Positions 1 through 7,459 of a DNA stretch of 64,000 bases are shown piece by piece. Source of the DNA: JBEEFP01 sp041166085 (GTDB lineage: Bacteria > Actinomycetota > Acidimicrobiia > Acidimicrobiales > JAFATL01); assembly GCA_041166085.1 (NCBI GenBank), contig JBEEFP010000008.1, positions 1 to 64,000 of the forward strand. The letters are read 5' to 3'. The notes below the pieces were generated by a model. The model saw nothing but the letters and a program-made list of their open reading frames with translations, searched no databases and was not told the origin of the DNA. Within the stretch, counting starts at the first letter, position 1. Each line of letters opens with the position of its first letter. The translations under genes were made by a program, and so were the position numbers.

Positions 1-72
1 ACCCGCCCCCCACCCCCCCGCCCACCCCCGCGCCCCCGGACACCGTCTCCGCCCCCACGACCCCCCCCCCCC
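1..72. other. Extreme C-tract region at the window edge
   Basis: Almost every base is C, in runs of up to 12, broken by A or G. The complementary strand therefore carries many consecutive G runs able to form G-quadruplexes. No reading frame here looks coding. It lies 3' of the anti-sigma gene and of the first palindrome. It may be a genuine low-complexity spacer, a strong transcription or replication obstacle, or a poorly resolved contig region. Confidence 0.6.
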
Positions 73-85
73 GACCCGCCACGCG

Positions 86-130
86 TCTCGAGGACGTGGG
101 GTCCCGGATCGGTACCCCACTTCCTCGAGA
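86..130. repeat. CTCGAG palindrome, copy 1 (45 bp)
   Basis: A 45-bp inverted repeat with outer arms TCTCGAGGA/TCCTCGAGA and inner arms TGGGGT/ACCCCA around a CCCGGATCGGT-like centre. It lies just 3' of the minus-strand gene ending at 149. The outer stem is shared with the palindromes at 6032 and 18796, and the CTCGAG core and 45-bp size with the one at 41611. It probably acts as a transcript-end hairpin, although no T-tract follows. Confidence 0.8.
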
Positions 131-148
131 GCTGCAGGTCTTGGCGGT

Positions 149-916
149 CTAGCTGCCCGAGCCGCTGTGGGTGCTCGTGCCGGAGTTGGTGCTGCCGCTG
201 CCCGAGCTGGAGCTGTTGGAGCTGCCCGAACTGCCACTGGAGCTGTCGGTACCGGCGTGGGTGTCGCCCGGGTTGTCGTCACCGTTCGGGTGCTCGACGG
301 CGGTCGTCCCGGCGTGGTCGTCGGCGGCCTTGCCGTGGTCCTCGCCCGCCTGGCTCTTGCCGTTGCTGGCGACGTTGGACACCGCCGCACCGTGCTCCTG
401 GCCCTGCAGGGTCTTGTCGTGGGCCACGGCCGAGACGTCACCGCCATGGTTGTCGGGGTGGACCGCGTTGTCGGCCTCGACCTCGGTGGTCGAGGTGGGA
501 GTGTCCTCGTTCTGGTCCTGCTGCTCGACCGTGGAGACGGTGGTGTTGTCGTCGTTGCTCGGCACGTGGATGCCCACGTGGGACAGGGCGCTCGAGGCGA
601 CGTCCTGAGCGCCGCTCGGCAGGACGTCAGCCGCGGCCAGGCCGGTGCTCAGGGTCAGCCCGCCCGCCAGGGCGGCGGCGGCGATCTGCCACTTCTTCAT
701 GCGCTTCATGCGTGTGGTCCTCCGTGCTGGGATGGCGTCGAGGAAGGCCGACACCGCCGTGTCGCTTCCGTGGGTCGGTGCGTCGGAGGCAAAGGCGGCA
801 GCCGCGTGCAACGCAGCGGCGACCTCCTGGTACCCCTGCGGCGCGTCGTCCGGTGCCAGACCACCCTCCAGCAGGCGGTCGGCGGTCACGTCATCCAGCT
901 CCGAACGGTGTTCCAT
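149..916 (-). CDS. Putative membrane anti-sigma factor
   Basis: Predicted 255-residue protein beginning MEHRSELDDV. The cytoplasmic N-terminus (about 1-70) has an LxxGLxPDDAPxGY pattern like that of actinobacterial anti-sigma proteins. A basic stretch leads into one membrane helix at about 77-97. The extracytoplasmic tail is rich in Ser, Gly, Asp and His with low-complexity SGSGS repeats. It follows the ECF sigma gene by 31 bp on the same strand, the usual sigma/anti-sigma order. There is no zinc-finger HxxxCxxC motif, so this is not a ZAS protein. The role is inferred from position and topology. A longer in-frame start exists upstream, but it would overlap the sigma gene's end. Confidence 0.65.
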   Translation of the reverse strand: MEHRSELDDVTADRLLEGGLAPDDAPQGYQEVAAALHAAAAFASDAPTHGSDTAVSAFLDAIPARRTTRMKRMKKWQIAAAALAGGLTLSTGLAAADVLPSGAQDVASSALSHVGIHVPSNDDNTTVSTVEQQDQNEDTPTSTTEVEADNAVHPDNHGGDVSAVAHDKTLQGQEHGAAVSNVASNGKSQAGEDHGKAADDHAGTTAVEHPNGDDNPGDTHAGTDSSSGSSGSSNSSSSGSGSTNSGTSTHSGSGS

Positions 917-947
917 GCTTCGTCTATCGCACGAGGGTGGCCCGGCG

Positions 948-1565
948 TTACAGGTCTTCGCCGAGAAGTTGGGCCAGACGTTGGAGGGCACGGTGCTGGG
1001 CCACCCGCACCGCCCCGGCCGACTTGCCGACGATCCGCCCCACCTCGCCCGCGTCGAGGCCCGCGACGACGCGCAGGAGCACGATCTCGGCTTGATCGGC
1101 GGGCAGCCGCCCGATGACCTCCAAGGCGGCCGCGCCGAGGGCGGCCGCGGCGGTGTCGTCTGCCGCCGCGTGCTCGGCCAGCACCTCGGTGGCGACCGAG
1201 TCGGTGCGGCGCCGGAAGCGGCGGCGCCGATGGTCGATCAGGCGGCGCCGGGCGATGGTGAACGCGAAGCGGCGGAACGCGACCTCGTCGCCCTCGAATC
1301 GGTGCAGGGAACGGGCCACGTCGACCCACGTGTCGGCGGCCAGGTCCTCGGCGGCGACGGGTTCGGTGGCGCGGAAGAAGGCGAGCAGCCGCGGGTGCAG
1401 GTCGCGCCACAGCTGGGCGACGGCCCAGTCCGCGCCCTTGCGGACGGCGTCGAGCAGCTGTTCGAACGGATCGATGATCTCTCTACTCTGGCTCGGAGGT
1501 CGCCACGATCGGTGCCATGCGCGAGGGGTGGAACGCGGAGGGCGGCAAGCCGGGCTTTCCACCAC
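948..1565 (-). CDS. ECF-type RNA polymerase sigma factor
   Basis: 205-residue sigma-70 family protein from a GTG start. Region 2 (about 50-115) contains the LHPRLLAFFRAT and AAEDLAADTWVDVARSL segments. Region 4 (about 150-200) ends with a helix-turn-helix around VGRIVGKSAGAVRVAQHRAL. Such proteins direct RNA polymerase to stress or cell-envelope promoters and are held inactive by a co-encoded anti-sigma factor, here probably the next gene. The first 28 residues are atypical (Pro/Arg/Trp-rich) and may not be translated, but no better ATG/GTG lies between them and region 2. Confidence 0.88.
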   Translation of the reverse strand: MVESPACRPPRSTPRAWHRSWRPPSQSREIIDPFEQLLDAVRKGADWAVAQLWRDLHPRLLAFFRATEPVAAEDLAADTWVDVARSLHRFEGDEVAFRRFAFTIARRRLIDHRRRRFRRRTDSVATEVLAEHAAADDTAAAALGAAALEVIGRLPADQAEIVLLRVVAGLDAGEVGRIVGKSAGAVRVAQHRALQRLAQLLGEDL

Positions 1566-1891
1566 AAATCCACAGGGTTATGCGCCTTGTGCTCCACAGG
1601 CTGGTGGGCGGAGGGTGGCGTGGGGGTTCTGCCCATGATCGTGGATTCCATATCGCTGGCCCATGAGCTGCGCCGCAGACGCGTGGGCCGGCCGGACCTC
1701 AGGCGGTCGCTGACCGATCGCCCGACCTCCACGTGGGTGCCCGGTGACCTCCGAGACATGCCGACGTCCCTTCTGGTGCTCGCCGCCATGTCCCTCGCAC
1801 GTCAGCCCGACCCGGAGCCCTAGGCAAGGTCCCCCCGGCGGCGCCGGGCGCGGGCCTCGGCCCGCGTCCGGCGTCACCTAACGTCGGCCGG
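1566..1891. other. Divergent intergenic region, sigma factor to queF
   Basis: 326 bp between divergently transcribed genes. I see no convincing gene: short frames on both strands lack conserved features. A perfect 8-bp stem hairpin (CGCGGGCC / GGCCCGCG, 1849-1866) lies near queF. A -10-like TAACGT at 1879-1884 sits 7 nt before the queF GTG, suggesting a leaderless queF mRNA. Two CCACAGG words (about 1570 and 1594) are 24 bp apart, the wrong spacing for an OmpR-type double site. No preQ1 riboswitch can be recognised. Confidence 0.5.
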
Positions 1892-2248
1892 GTGACGTCG
1901 GCCAAGCGCGCCCTCGAGACCTTCCCGGCTCCCGACCACGTCCAGTCGGTCACCTTCGCATCCGACGAGCTGACGAGCCTCTGTCCGCTGACGGGCCAGC
2001 CCGACTTCAACTCCATCGAGATCCGCTACGCGCCCGACCTGCGCTGCATCGAGTCCAAGTCGCTGAAGCTCTACCTCTGGTCGTTCCGCGACGAAGGCGC
2101 GTTCGTCGAGACCCTTGCGTCGACCATCGCCGGTGACGTGTTCGACGCGACCGACGCGCACTGGGTCGAGGTCGGCATCGAGCAGCATGTGCGGGGCGGC
2201 ATCGTCACGACTGCGGTTGCCCGTCGGGAGCGAGCACCGACCGCCTGA
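1892..2248 (+). CDS. queF: NADPH-dependent 7-cyano-7-deazaguanine reductase (preQ1 synthase)
   Basis: 118-residue unimodular QueF, which reduces the nitrile of preQ0 to the amine of preQ1 in queuosine tRNA modification. The catalytic Cys31 and Asp38 lie in the SLCPLTGQPDF motif, and the family signature ESKSLKLYLWSFRDEGAF follows at about 54-71. The length matches type I QueF. Translation starts at a GTG that is 7 nt after a TAACGT -10-like element, so the mRNA is probably leaderless. The 3' end overlaps by 44 bp the convergent transporter gene, which probably imports queuosine precursors. No queC, queD or queE is visible here. Confidence 0.95.
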   Translation: MTSAKRALETFPAPDHVQSVTFASDELTSLCPLTGQPDFNSIEIRYAPDLRCIESKSLKLYLWSFRDEGAFVETLASTIAGDVFDATDAHWVEVGIEQHVRGGIVTTAVARRERAPTA

Positions 2249-2723
2249 AGGGCACCAGCAGCAGGACGAAGAGCGCCGTCATCCACGCCTTGCCCACCAG
2301 CTGGCCGCGCAGGAACGCGAAGGAGTGGAAGGCCAGCCAAAGGAAGAGCACGGAGTCGAAGAAGAAGCCGACCACGTTGCTGGCCACGACGGCCTTGAGC
2401 CAGCCCCGGTCCTGCAGTGGTGTGTAGACGGCGAAGTCGGCCAGCTCGCTCACGAGGAAGGCCGTGGCGCTGGCGAACGCAAAATGGGTGTTGACGAAGG
2501 CCGACGCGATGGCGCCGAGCAGGATGGCGACGACGACCGCACGCCGTCCCAAGGTGTTCTGGGTGACGTCGCGCAGGCTGAAGGCCAACCCCGCGAAGTA
2601 CACGCCGGCAGGAGCCATCAGGCCGAAGCCGACGCTCACCGGTCCGTATCGGTTGATGGCCCAGTTGGCCGCGAAGATCGTCGCGATGTAGGCAGCCGCT
2701 GCCACCAGCCCTGCTCTGCGCAT
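2205..2723 (-). CDS. yhhQ: VUT/YhhQ-family queuosine precursor transporter
   Basis: 172-residue polytopic membrane protein with about five or six hydrophobic helices. It belongs to the YhhQ/VUT family (formerly DUF165), whose characterised members import preQ0 and preQ1. Recognisable family segments are the YGPVSVGFGLMAPAG region (about 26-40), VTQNTLGRR, and SELADFAVYTPLQ with its conserved Glu-Leu-Ala-Asp. Its 3' end overlaps queF by 44 bp in the convergent orientation. The pairing of transporter and preQ0 reductase suggests salvage of external preQ0 before QueF reduction. The exact substrate is inferred from the family and the neighbour. Confidence 0.9.
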   Translation of the reverse strand: MRRAGLVAAAAYIATIFAANWAINRYGPVSVGFGLMAPAGVYFAGLAFSLRDVTQNTLGRRAVVVAILLGAIASAFVNTHFAFASATAFLVSELADFAVYTPLQDRGWLKAVVASNVVGFFFDSVLFLWLAFHSFAFLRGQLVGKAWMTALFVLLLVPFRRSVLAPDGQPQS

Positions 2724-2808
2724 GACCTCAGTCGATCAGGGCGGTGACCTGGGTCCCCAATCCGTGCGCAAATCCTCAAGCTGGGCGGAGGGGTGCCGAT
2801 GTCATGCC

Positions 2809-3558
2809 GTGACCTACAACCCTGGCGTCGGCGATGTCGCGGGTGCCGAGGTGGACGAATCACCGGTGCCGCAGGCCCCGACGACGCCCCACGAGGACGA
2901 GTGGGACGAGCTGCGTCAGGTGCTGGCGGGCGACGCCGACCCGCCGCCGTTCTCGGACGACGCGGACGACGCGGACGACGAGGACCCGCAGGAGGTCGAC
3001 GACACGCTCGGGCTGGACGAGCCAACCGGCGCGTCCGATGTCCTCACTCGGCTCGTGGCTCGGGTCACCGAGCTCGAGGGCGTCCTCGATGACGAGCGGG
3101 CAGAGCGAGAGCGGCTGTCGGGCCAACTCGACCGGCTGGCGACCGAGTTCGACGCGGTGCTGGGTGAGGCCCTCGACGAGGAGCGACACCGCCGCGAGCA
3201 GGTCGAGACCGCACTGCGAGAGCTGCAGACGACCCTTGCCGATGGCTCGTCGCCCTGGGAAGGCGGCGACCGCCGTTCGGGCGCCGACCGGCGCAGCGCA
3301 GCCGAGCGCCGTCGCGGCCTCGCACCGCGGCCGTTGCGCGGACGTCGCGGGAGCGACGGTGCCGTGGTCGCGGACGCGCCTGCAGTCACCGACGATGCTG
3401 AGCCCGACGGCCCCGCGGTCGACGTCGAGACGTACGGCGACGGCGAGACGAACGGCGACATCAGTCGCCCCTCCCTGTGGAAGAGCCGCCTCGACGACGT
3501 GGCCGGGTCGGTCAGCGCCTGGTCGAGCGAGGACGTCGACCGCCTCCGGGTCGACTGA
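2809..3558 (+). CDS. Acidic coiled-coil protein of unknown function
   Basis: About 249 residues if translation starts at the GTG at 2809; the frame also extends to an ATG at 2722. The N-terminus is strongly acidic with DDADDADDED runs. Residues of about 70-135 form a heptad-rich coiled coil (TRLVARVTELEGVLDDERAE onward). This is followed by an Arg-rich DRRSGADRRSAAERRRG patch and an acidic tail. No enzymatic motif, signal peptide or membrane segment is visible. The composition suggests a scaffold or nucleic-acid/protein-binding role, but the function is unknown. The start is uncertain: GGCGGAGGGG lies about 16 nt before the GTG. Confidence 0.6.
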   Translation: MTYNPGVGDVAGAEVDESPVPQAPTTPHEDEWDELRQVLAGDADPPPFSDDADDADDEDPQEVDDTLGLDEPTGASDVLTRLVARVTELEGVLDDERAERERLSGQLDRLATEFDAVLGEALDEERHRREQVETALRELQTTLADGSSPWEGGDRRSGADRRSAAERRRGLAPRPLRGRRGSDGAVVADAPAVTDDAEPDGPAVDVETYGDGETNGDISRPSLWKSRLDDVAGSVSAWSSEDVDRLRVD

Positions 3559-3694
3559 ACCAACGCGGGTCGCTCGGTCGAGGCGTGTCGCTTCGACGAC
3601 CGCGGCCCTGTCGACATCGCGGTGTCCGCTGCTCAACGCCGCGTCGGCCGGCCACCTGGTGTGACGGGGCCCCCGCCGGGGGAAGGACGCCTGC

Positions 3695-4480
3695 GTGCGA
3701 CTGCGACGAGGTGCCGGTGCGGGTCAGATCGAGGACCGGCGGGGGATGGGACCGGTCGGCGCGGTCGGTGGTGGGCTCGGGATCATCGGTGTGCTGATCA
3801 CCCTCCTGCTCGGCGGCAACGTGCTCGGGGGCGGTGGCGGCGGCGGGAACGGCGCGACAACAGCGGCAAGCGACCCCAGCGATCAGCAGGGGCAGTTCGT
3901 CGAGGATGCGGTCGGCGACATCCAGGGGTTCTGGACCGACGAGTTCGCTCGCAACGGCCGCCAGTACCAGGAGACCAAGCTCGTGCTGTTCACTCAGGCG
4001 ACCAACACCGGCTGCGGGTACGCATCGGCCGAGACCGGTCCGTTCTACTGCCCGCCAGACGAGAAGGTGTTCATCGACCTCGGCTTCTTTCAGGAGTTGA
4101 GCGACCGCTTCGGTGCACCCGGGGACTTCGCCCGCGCCTACGTCGTCGCCCACGAGTTCGGGCACCACGTGCAGCACCTCTTACGCCTTGACGACAACCT
4201 GCAGCAGGGCGGTAACGAGGCGTCGGTGCGCTTCGAGCTGCAGGCCGACTGCCTCGCGGGCGTCTGGGGTCACTCGGCCGACGAACGCGGCGTGCTCGAC
4301 GCAGGTGACGTGGAGGAGGGCCTCGCCGCCGCGGCCAGCGTGGGCGACGACCGCATCCAGAAGCAGGTGCAGGGCCGCGTCGACCCCGAGACCTTCACGC
4401 ACGGCTCCAGCGCGCAGCGGGTCGCTTCGTTTCAGCGTGGCTTCACCGGCGGCCGTCTGCAGAGCTGCATCGCGGCCTGA
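3695..4480 (+). CDS. ypfJ: Neutral zinc metallopeptidase (YpfJ family)
   Basis: 261-residue membrane-anchored metallopeptidase of the YpfJ/KPN_02809 family. An N-terminal membrane helix (about 22-41) and a Gly-rich linker precede the peptidase domain. The zinc motif HEFGH has ligands His153 and His157 and catalytic Glu154. The downstream QADCLAGVWG segment supplies the third-ligand region typical of the family. Paired cysteines (TGCGYA, FYCPP) suggest a disulfide on the outside. The GTG start is supported by a strong GGGGGAAGGA ribosome-binding site. The substrate is unknown. Confidence 0.88.
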   Translation: MRLRRGAGAGQIEDRRGMGPVGAVGGGLGIIGVLITLLLGGNVLGGGGGGGNGATTAASDPSDQQGQFVEDAVGDIQGFWTDEFARNGRQYQETKLVLFTQATNTGCGYASAETGPFYCPPDEKVFIDLGFFQELSDRFGAPGDFARAYVVAHEFGHHVQHLLRLDDNLQQGGNEASVRFELQADCLAGVWGHSADERGVLDAGDVEEGLAAAASVGDDRIQKQVQGRVDPETFTHGSSAQRVASFQRGFTGGRLQSCIAA

Positions 4481-4528
4481 CCCGTCCGCACGGACCGGGA
4501 GCGGCGCGTCCCTGACACACTGGCGGCC

Positions 4529-6010
4529 ATGGCGACGGGGCGGCCCAACATCCTGCTGATCGTGTCGGACCAGGAGCGACAGCGGAGCTGGCTGCCGTCA
4601 TCGGTCGAGCTGCCGAACCGGCAGCGGCTCATCGACGACGGGCTCGAGTTCACCAACTACTGGACCCACAGCTCGCCGTGCTCGCCGTCGCGCGCCAGCT
4701 TGATGACCGGCCAGTACGTCCCGAGGCACGGCGTGCGCGACAACGTCATCCACCCGTGGCACACCGAGCTCGATCCCGCTGTGCCGACCACGGGCGCGCT
4801 GGCCCGCAAGGCGGGGTACCGGTCGTCGTACATCGGCAAGTGGCACCTGTCCCAGGCCGCGTCCCCTGACATGGAGGCCTACGGGTACAGCGACTGGGAG
4901 GGCAACGACAAGCACTTCATGGGGTGGGCCGGCACCGGCGTGCACTTCGATCCTGTCATCGCCGAGAACGCGGCCCACTGGCTCCGCGAGAACGCGGTTG
5001 GGGGTGAGGAAGCAGCGCCGTGGTTCCTCACCGTCGCCCTCGTCAACCCGCACGACGTGATGTGGTTCCCGATCGACCAGCCCGGCTACCAGGAGACGCA
5101 CGGCGAGGAGCTGGCCTTCGTGCGTTCGCTCCTCGAGGCCTCGCGCTGGAAGGACGACGAGACGCTGCCCGCGTTCACCGAGGACTATCCCGAGGTCGTC
5201 GACACGCTGCCCGCCAACTTCGACGACGACCTGCACACCAAGCCCGAGGCCCATCGGCAGTGGCGCTGGGACCAGCAGCACGGCATGTGGGGCTACATCG
5301 ATCCCAAGGACAAGAAGAGCTGGCTGCGCGTCCTCGACTACTACGTGAAGTTGCACCACATGGGCGACGACAACCTCGGCACCGTGCTCGACGCCCTCGA
5401 CGCGTCCGGTGCGGCCGACGACACGGTCGTCATGTTCACGTCCGACCACGGGGACATGTGCGGCTCCCACGGCCTGCGGTCGAAAGGACCGTTCGTCTAC
5501 AACGAGATCATGCACGTCCCGCTGTACGTGCGCGGTCCGGGCGTGCCCGCCAACCAGCAGACCGATGCGCTGGCGACGCACGTCGACCTGGCCGCCACCG
5601 TCTGCGGCATCGCCGGCATCGAGGCGCCGACCGTGCAGGGCGTCTCGCTGGAGCCGGTGCTCGCCGACCCCGCGGCGTCGGTGCGCGAGCACGTGCTGTT
5701 CGCCATGGACTCGGCCCACACGACCAACATCCAGAAGACGCGTTACGCCGTGCGCGGCTTCTTCGACGGGCGCATCAAGTACGCCCGTTACTACGGGGTG
5801 GGTGGCGGCTTCCCGAACGACGTGCTCGAGCCCGGCCTCGACATCAAGCTCTATCCGGCCGACGCCGACTTCGACGACCAGGACCACGAGCTCTACGACC
5901 TGCAGGAGGACCCGCACGAGCTCGTCAACCTGGCCATGGACCGCGGGCGCCGCACCGAGCTCCGCGACCGCTTCCAGCAGCTCCTCGAGCTCGAGTCCCG
6001 CCACTTCTGA
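4529..6010 (+). CDS. Type I sulfatase
   Basis: 493-residue alkaline-phosphatase-superfamily sulfatase. The N-terminal metal site is in RPNILLIVSDQERQR. Cys51 in SPCSPSRASLMTG fits the CxPxR motif, in which Cys is oxidised to formylglycine by a maturase (none is encoded nearby). GKWHLS and the second metal site in MFTSDHGDMCGSHG also match the family. No signal peptide is visible, so the enzyme is probably cytoplasmic. The substrate could be a sulfated glycan or aryl sulfate and cannot be decided from sequence. A -10-like CACACT lies 7 nt before the ATG. Downstream is a palindrome shared with the convergent methyltransferase gene. Confidence 0.92.
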   Translation: MATGRPNILLIVSDQERQRSWLPSSVELPNRQRLIDDGLEFTNYWTHSSPCSPSRASLMTGQYVPRHGVRDNVIHPWHTELDPAVPTTGALARKAGYRSSYIGKWHLSQAASPDMEAYGYSDWEGNDKHFMGWAGTGVHFDPVIAENAAHWLRENAVGGEEAAPWFLTVALVNPHDVMWFPIDQPGYQETHGEELAFVRSLLEASRWKDDETLPAFTEDYPEVVDTLPANFDDDLHTKPEAHRQWRWDQQHGMWGYIDPKDKKSWLRVLDYYVKLHHMGDDNLGTVLDALDASGAADDTVVMFTSDHGDMCGSHGLRSKGPFVYNEIMHVPLYVRGPGVPANQQTDALATHVDLAATVCGIAGIEAPTVQGVSLEPVLADPAASVREHVLFAMDSAHTTNIQKTRYAVRGFFDGRIKYARYYGVGGGFPNDVLEPGLDIKLYPADADFDDQDHELYDLQEDPHELVNLAMDRGRRTELRDRFQQLLELESRHF

Positions 6011-6031
6011 AGACCCGAACCAAGACCCGAG

Positions 6032-6080
6032 CGTCTCGAGGAAATTGGCCACCGAATCGGTGGCCTATTTCCTCGAGACG
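6032..6080. terminator. CTCGAG palindrome, copy 2 (bidirectional hairpin)
   Basis: A 49-bp near-perfect inverted repeat between two convergent gene ends. The outer arms are CGTCTCGAGGAAAT and ATTTCCTCGAGACG, with a T/T mismatch, then inner arms GGCCACCG and CGGTGGCC around a 3-nt loop. The symmetry suits termination from both sides. There is no long U-tract. Just upstream are two direct AAGACCCGA words (6010-6018 and 6022-6030), which resemble the unit of the array near 31.4 kb. Confidence 0.8.
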
Positions 6081-6093
6081 AGTGGTCGCGGGC

Positions 6094-6897
6094 CTAGCGG
6101 GGGGCGCGGGCGCGGAGGGAGTAGCTGAGCGGGAAGCGGAACGCGCCGGCGGGGAACCGGCGCAGGCCGTCGGGCCCGGAGTCGAGCCAGGCCGTGGGCG
6201 AGGGCGTGACGTCGAACTCGTGAAACAACTCGATGGTCAGCCCCACGTCGAGGACCGCAGTGAGCAGCTCGCCGATGGCGTGGGCCCGCTCCCAGCTCAC
6301 GCTGTGCTGCATCGGCGCATCGTCCGCGTAACTGGTCGGCTCCTCGTCCTCCCACCGACGGAATGGCGCGTCGATCGAGTCCATGCAGATCGTCTTGCCG
6401 TCCTCGACGAGCATCATCCACGTCGGGTGCAGCTCGTAGACGTAGAGCACGCCGCCTGGCCGCAGGAGGGCCCGCACCACGTCGGCCCAGCGGGTCAGAT
6501 CCGGGAGCCAGTTGAGGGCGCCGACGCCGGTGTAGACGACGTCAAACGTGCGTCCGCCCACAGCCGCGACAGCGTCGTAGATGTCGGACTCGACCCACTC
6601 CATCTCCAGTCCGCAACGCTGTGCCAGCTCGGCCGCCGCGCGCAGTGCGGTGGGCGAGAAGTCGAGGCCCACCACACGGGCCCCGCGCCTGGCCCAGCCC
6701 ACGGTGTCGGTGCCGATGTGGCACTGCAGGTGGATGAGGTCGAGACCGTCCACCGGGCCGAGCTCCTCCGGTTCCCAGGGACGCAGTCGGTCCTGCCCCG
6801 CGACCAGGCCCTCGAGGTCGTACTCCGCAGTCGTGGGATGGATGGCGGCCATCTCTTCCCATCGTCCCTTGTTCGCATCGCGCCACTCGTCGGTCAT
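6094..6897 (-). CDS. Class I SAM-dependent methyltransferase
   Basis: 267-residue methyltransferase with a Rossmann core. Motif I is in LIHLQCHIGTDTVGWARRGA (an H-x-G-x-D variant), the acidic residue follows in VVGLDFSPTAL, and VVYTGVGALNWLPDL forms the motif IV region. Related proteins are annotated only as methyltransferases, and the acceptor is unknown. The ATG at 6897 was chosen because AAGG lies just before it; two in-frame ATGs lie 9 and 12 nt upstream. It is divergent from the flavoprotein gene at 6971 and converges on the sulfatase across the palindrome. Confidence 0.82.
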   Translation of the reverse strand: MTDEWRDANKGRWEEMAAIHPTTAEYDLEGLVAGQDRLRPWEPEELGPVDGLDLIHLQCHIGTDTVGWARRGARVVGLDFSPTALRAAAELAQRCGLEMEWVESDIYDAVAAVGGRTFDVVYTGVGALNWLPDLTRWADVVRALLRPGGVLYVYELHPTWMMLVEDGKTICMDSIDAPFRRWEDEEPTSYADDAPMQHSVSWERAHAIGELLTAVLDVGLTIELFHEFDVTPSPTAWLDSGPDGLRRFPAGAFRFPLSYSLRARAPR

Positions 6898-6970
6898 CGC
6901 CTTCATCATCGCGGGGAGACGGGCGTCACACCGATGTGATCGAGGGAACGCGCGGCGGTACCGTCGGGCC

Positions 6971-7459
6971 ATGCCAACCGACGGCGTGTTGCCCGCCTCT
7001 GTGGCCGCCCTGCTCGACGCGGCACTCGTCGCAGAGCTGACGGTGTTCGACCGCAACGGACGGCCCATCAGCTACCCCCTGATCCCGCTGTACGACGGGT
7101 CGCGGATCTTCATGACCAGCTCGGCGCTCTTCTCCAAGAAGCTGCGTCACATCAAGGCCAACCCGAAGGTGAGCGTGGCCCTGACGGACCCCGTCGGTGT
7201 CCCGGCCCAGCCCTTTGCCCGGGCAACCATCCAGGGGGACGCGGTGGTGCTGGACGGCGACCTGCACACCGACTGGGAGCGCCTGCTTCCGCTGTGGCGA
7301 GCCAAGGAACCGGTGATCGACAAGTTCGTGAAGATGCGGTTCGGCATCCCGTTGTTCTTCGAGCGCTCGGTGATCGAGATCGCGCCGGCACGTGTCCTGT
7401 ACTGGGACGGCGGACGCACCGACGCTCCGCCCATCGTCACCGAGTTGGTGACGTCATGA
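6971..7459 (+). CDS. Pyridoxamine 5'-phosphate oxidase-like FMN/F420 split-barrel protein
   Basis: 162-residue protein of the FMN-binding split-barrel superfamily. Characteristic segments are ALVAELTVFDRNGRPISYPL near the N-terminus and KKLRHIKANPKVSVALTDP at about 57-75, followed by a barrel strand in ATIQGDAVVLDG. Such proteins bind FMN, F420 or heme and often reduce small molecules. Its stop overlaps the start of the next gene (ATGA), and that gene also begins with a split-barrel domain, so the two products probably act together. A TACCGT -10-like hexamer lies 6 nt before the ATG, suggesting a leaderless transcript. Confidence 0.82.
   Translation: MPTDGVLPASVAALLDAALVAELTVFDRNGRPISYPLIPLYDGSRIFMTSSALFSKKLRHIKANPKVSVALTDPVGVPAQPFARATIQGDAVVLDGDLHTDWERLLPLWRAKEPVIDKFVKMRFGIPLFFERSVIEIAPARVLYWDGGRTDAPPIVTELVTS

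Noticed and set aside
1566..1640. DnaA boxes or replication origin
   Set aside because: There are a few TTATGCGCC and CCACAG fragments only; no cluster of TTATCCACA-like boxes, no dnaA/dnaN genes.
645..1823. A long plus-strand frame opposite the sigma/anti-sigma genes
   Set aside because: The minus strand shows sigma regions 2 and 4 and a membrane anti-sigma. The plus frame has no recognisable domain.
1892..1910. preQ1 riboswitch control of queF
   Set aside because: The start is probably leaderless, and no preQ1 aptamer pattern (short stem with A-rich tail) is present upstream.
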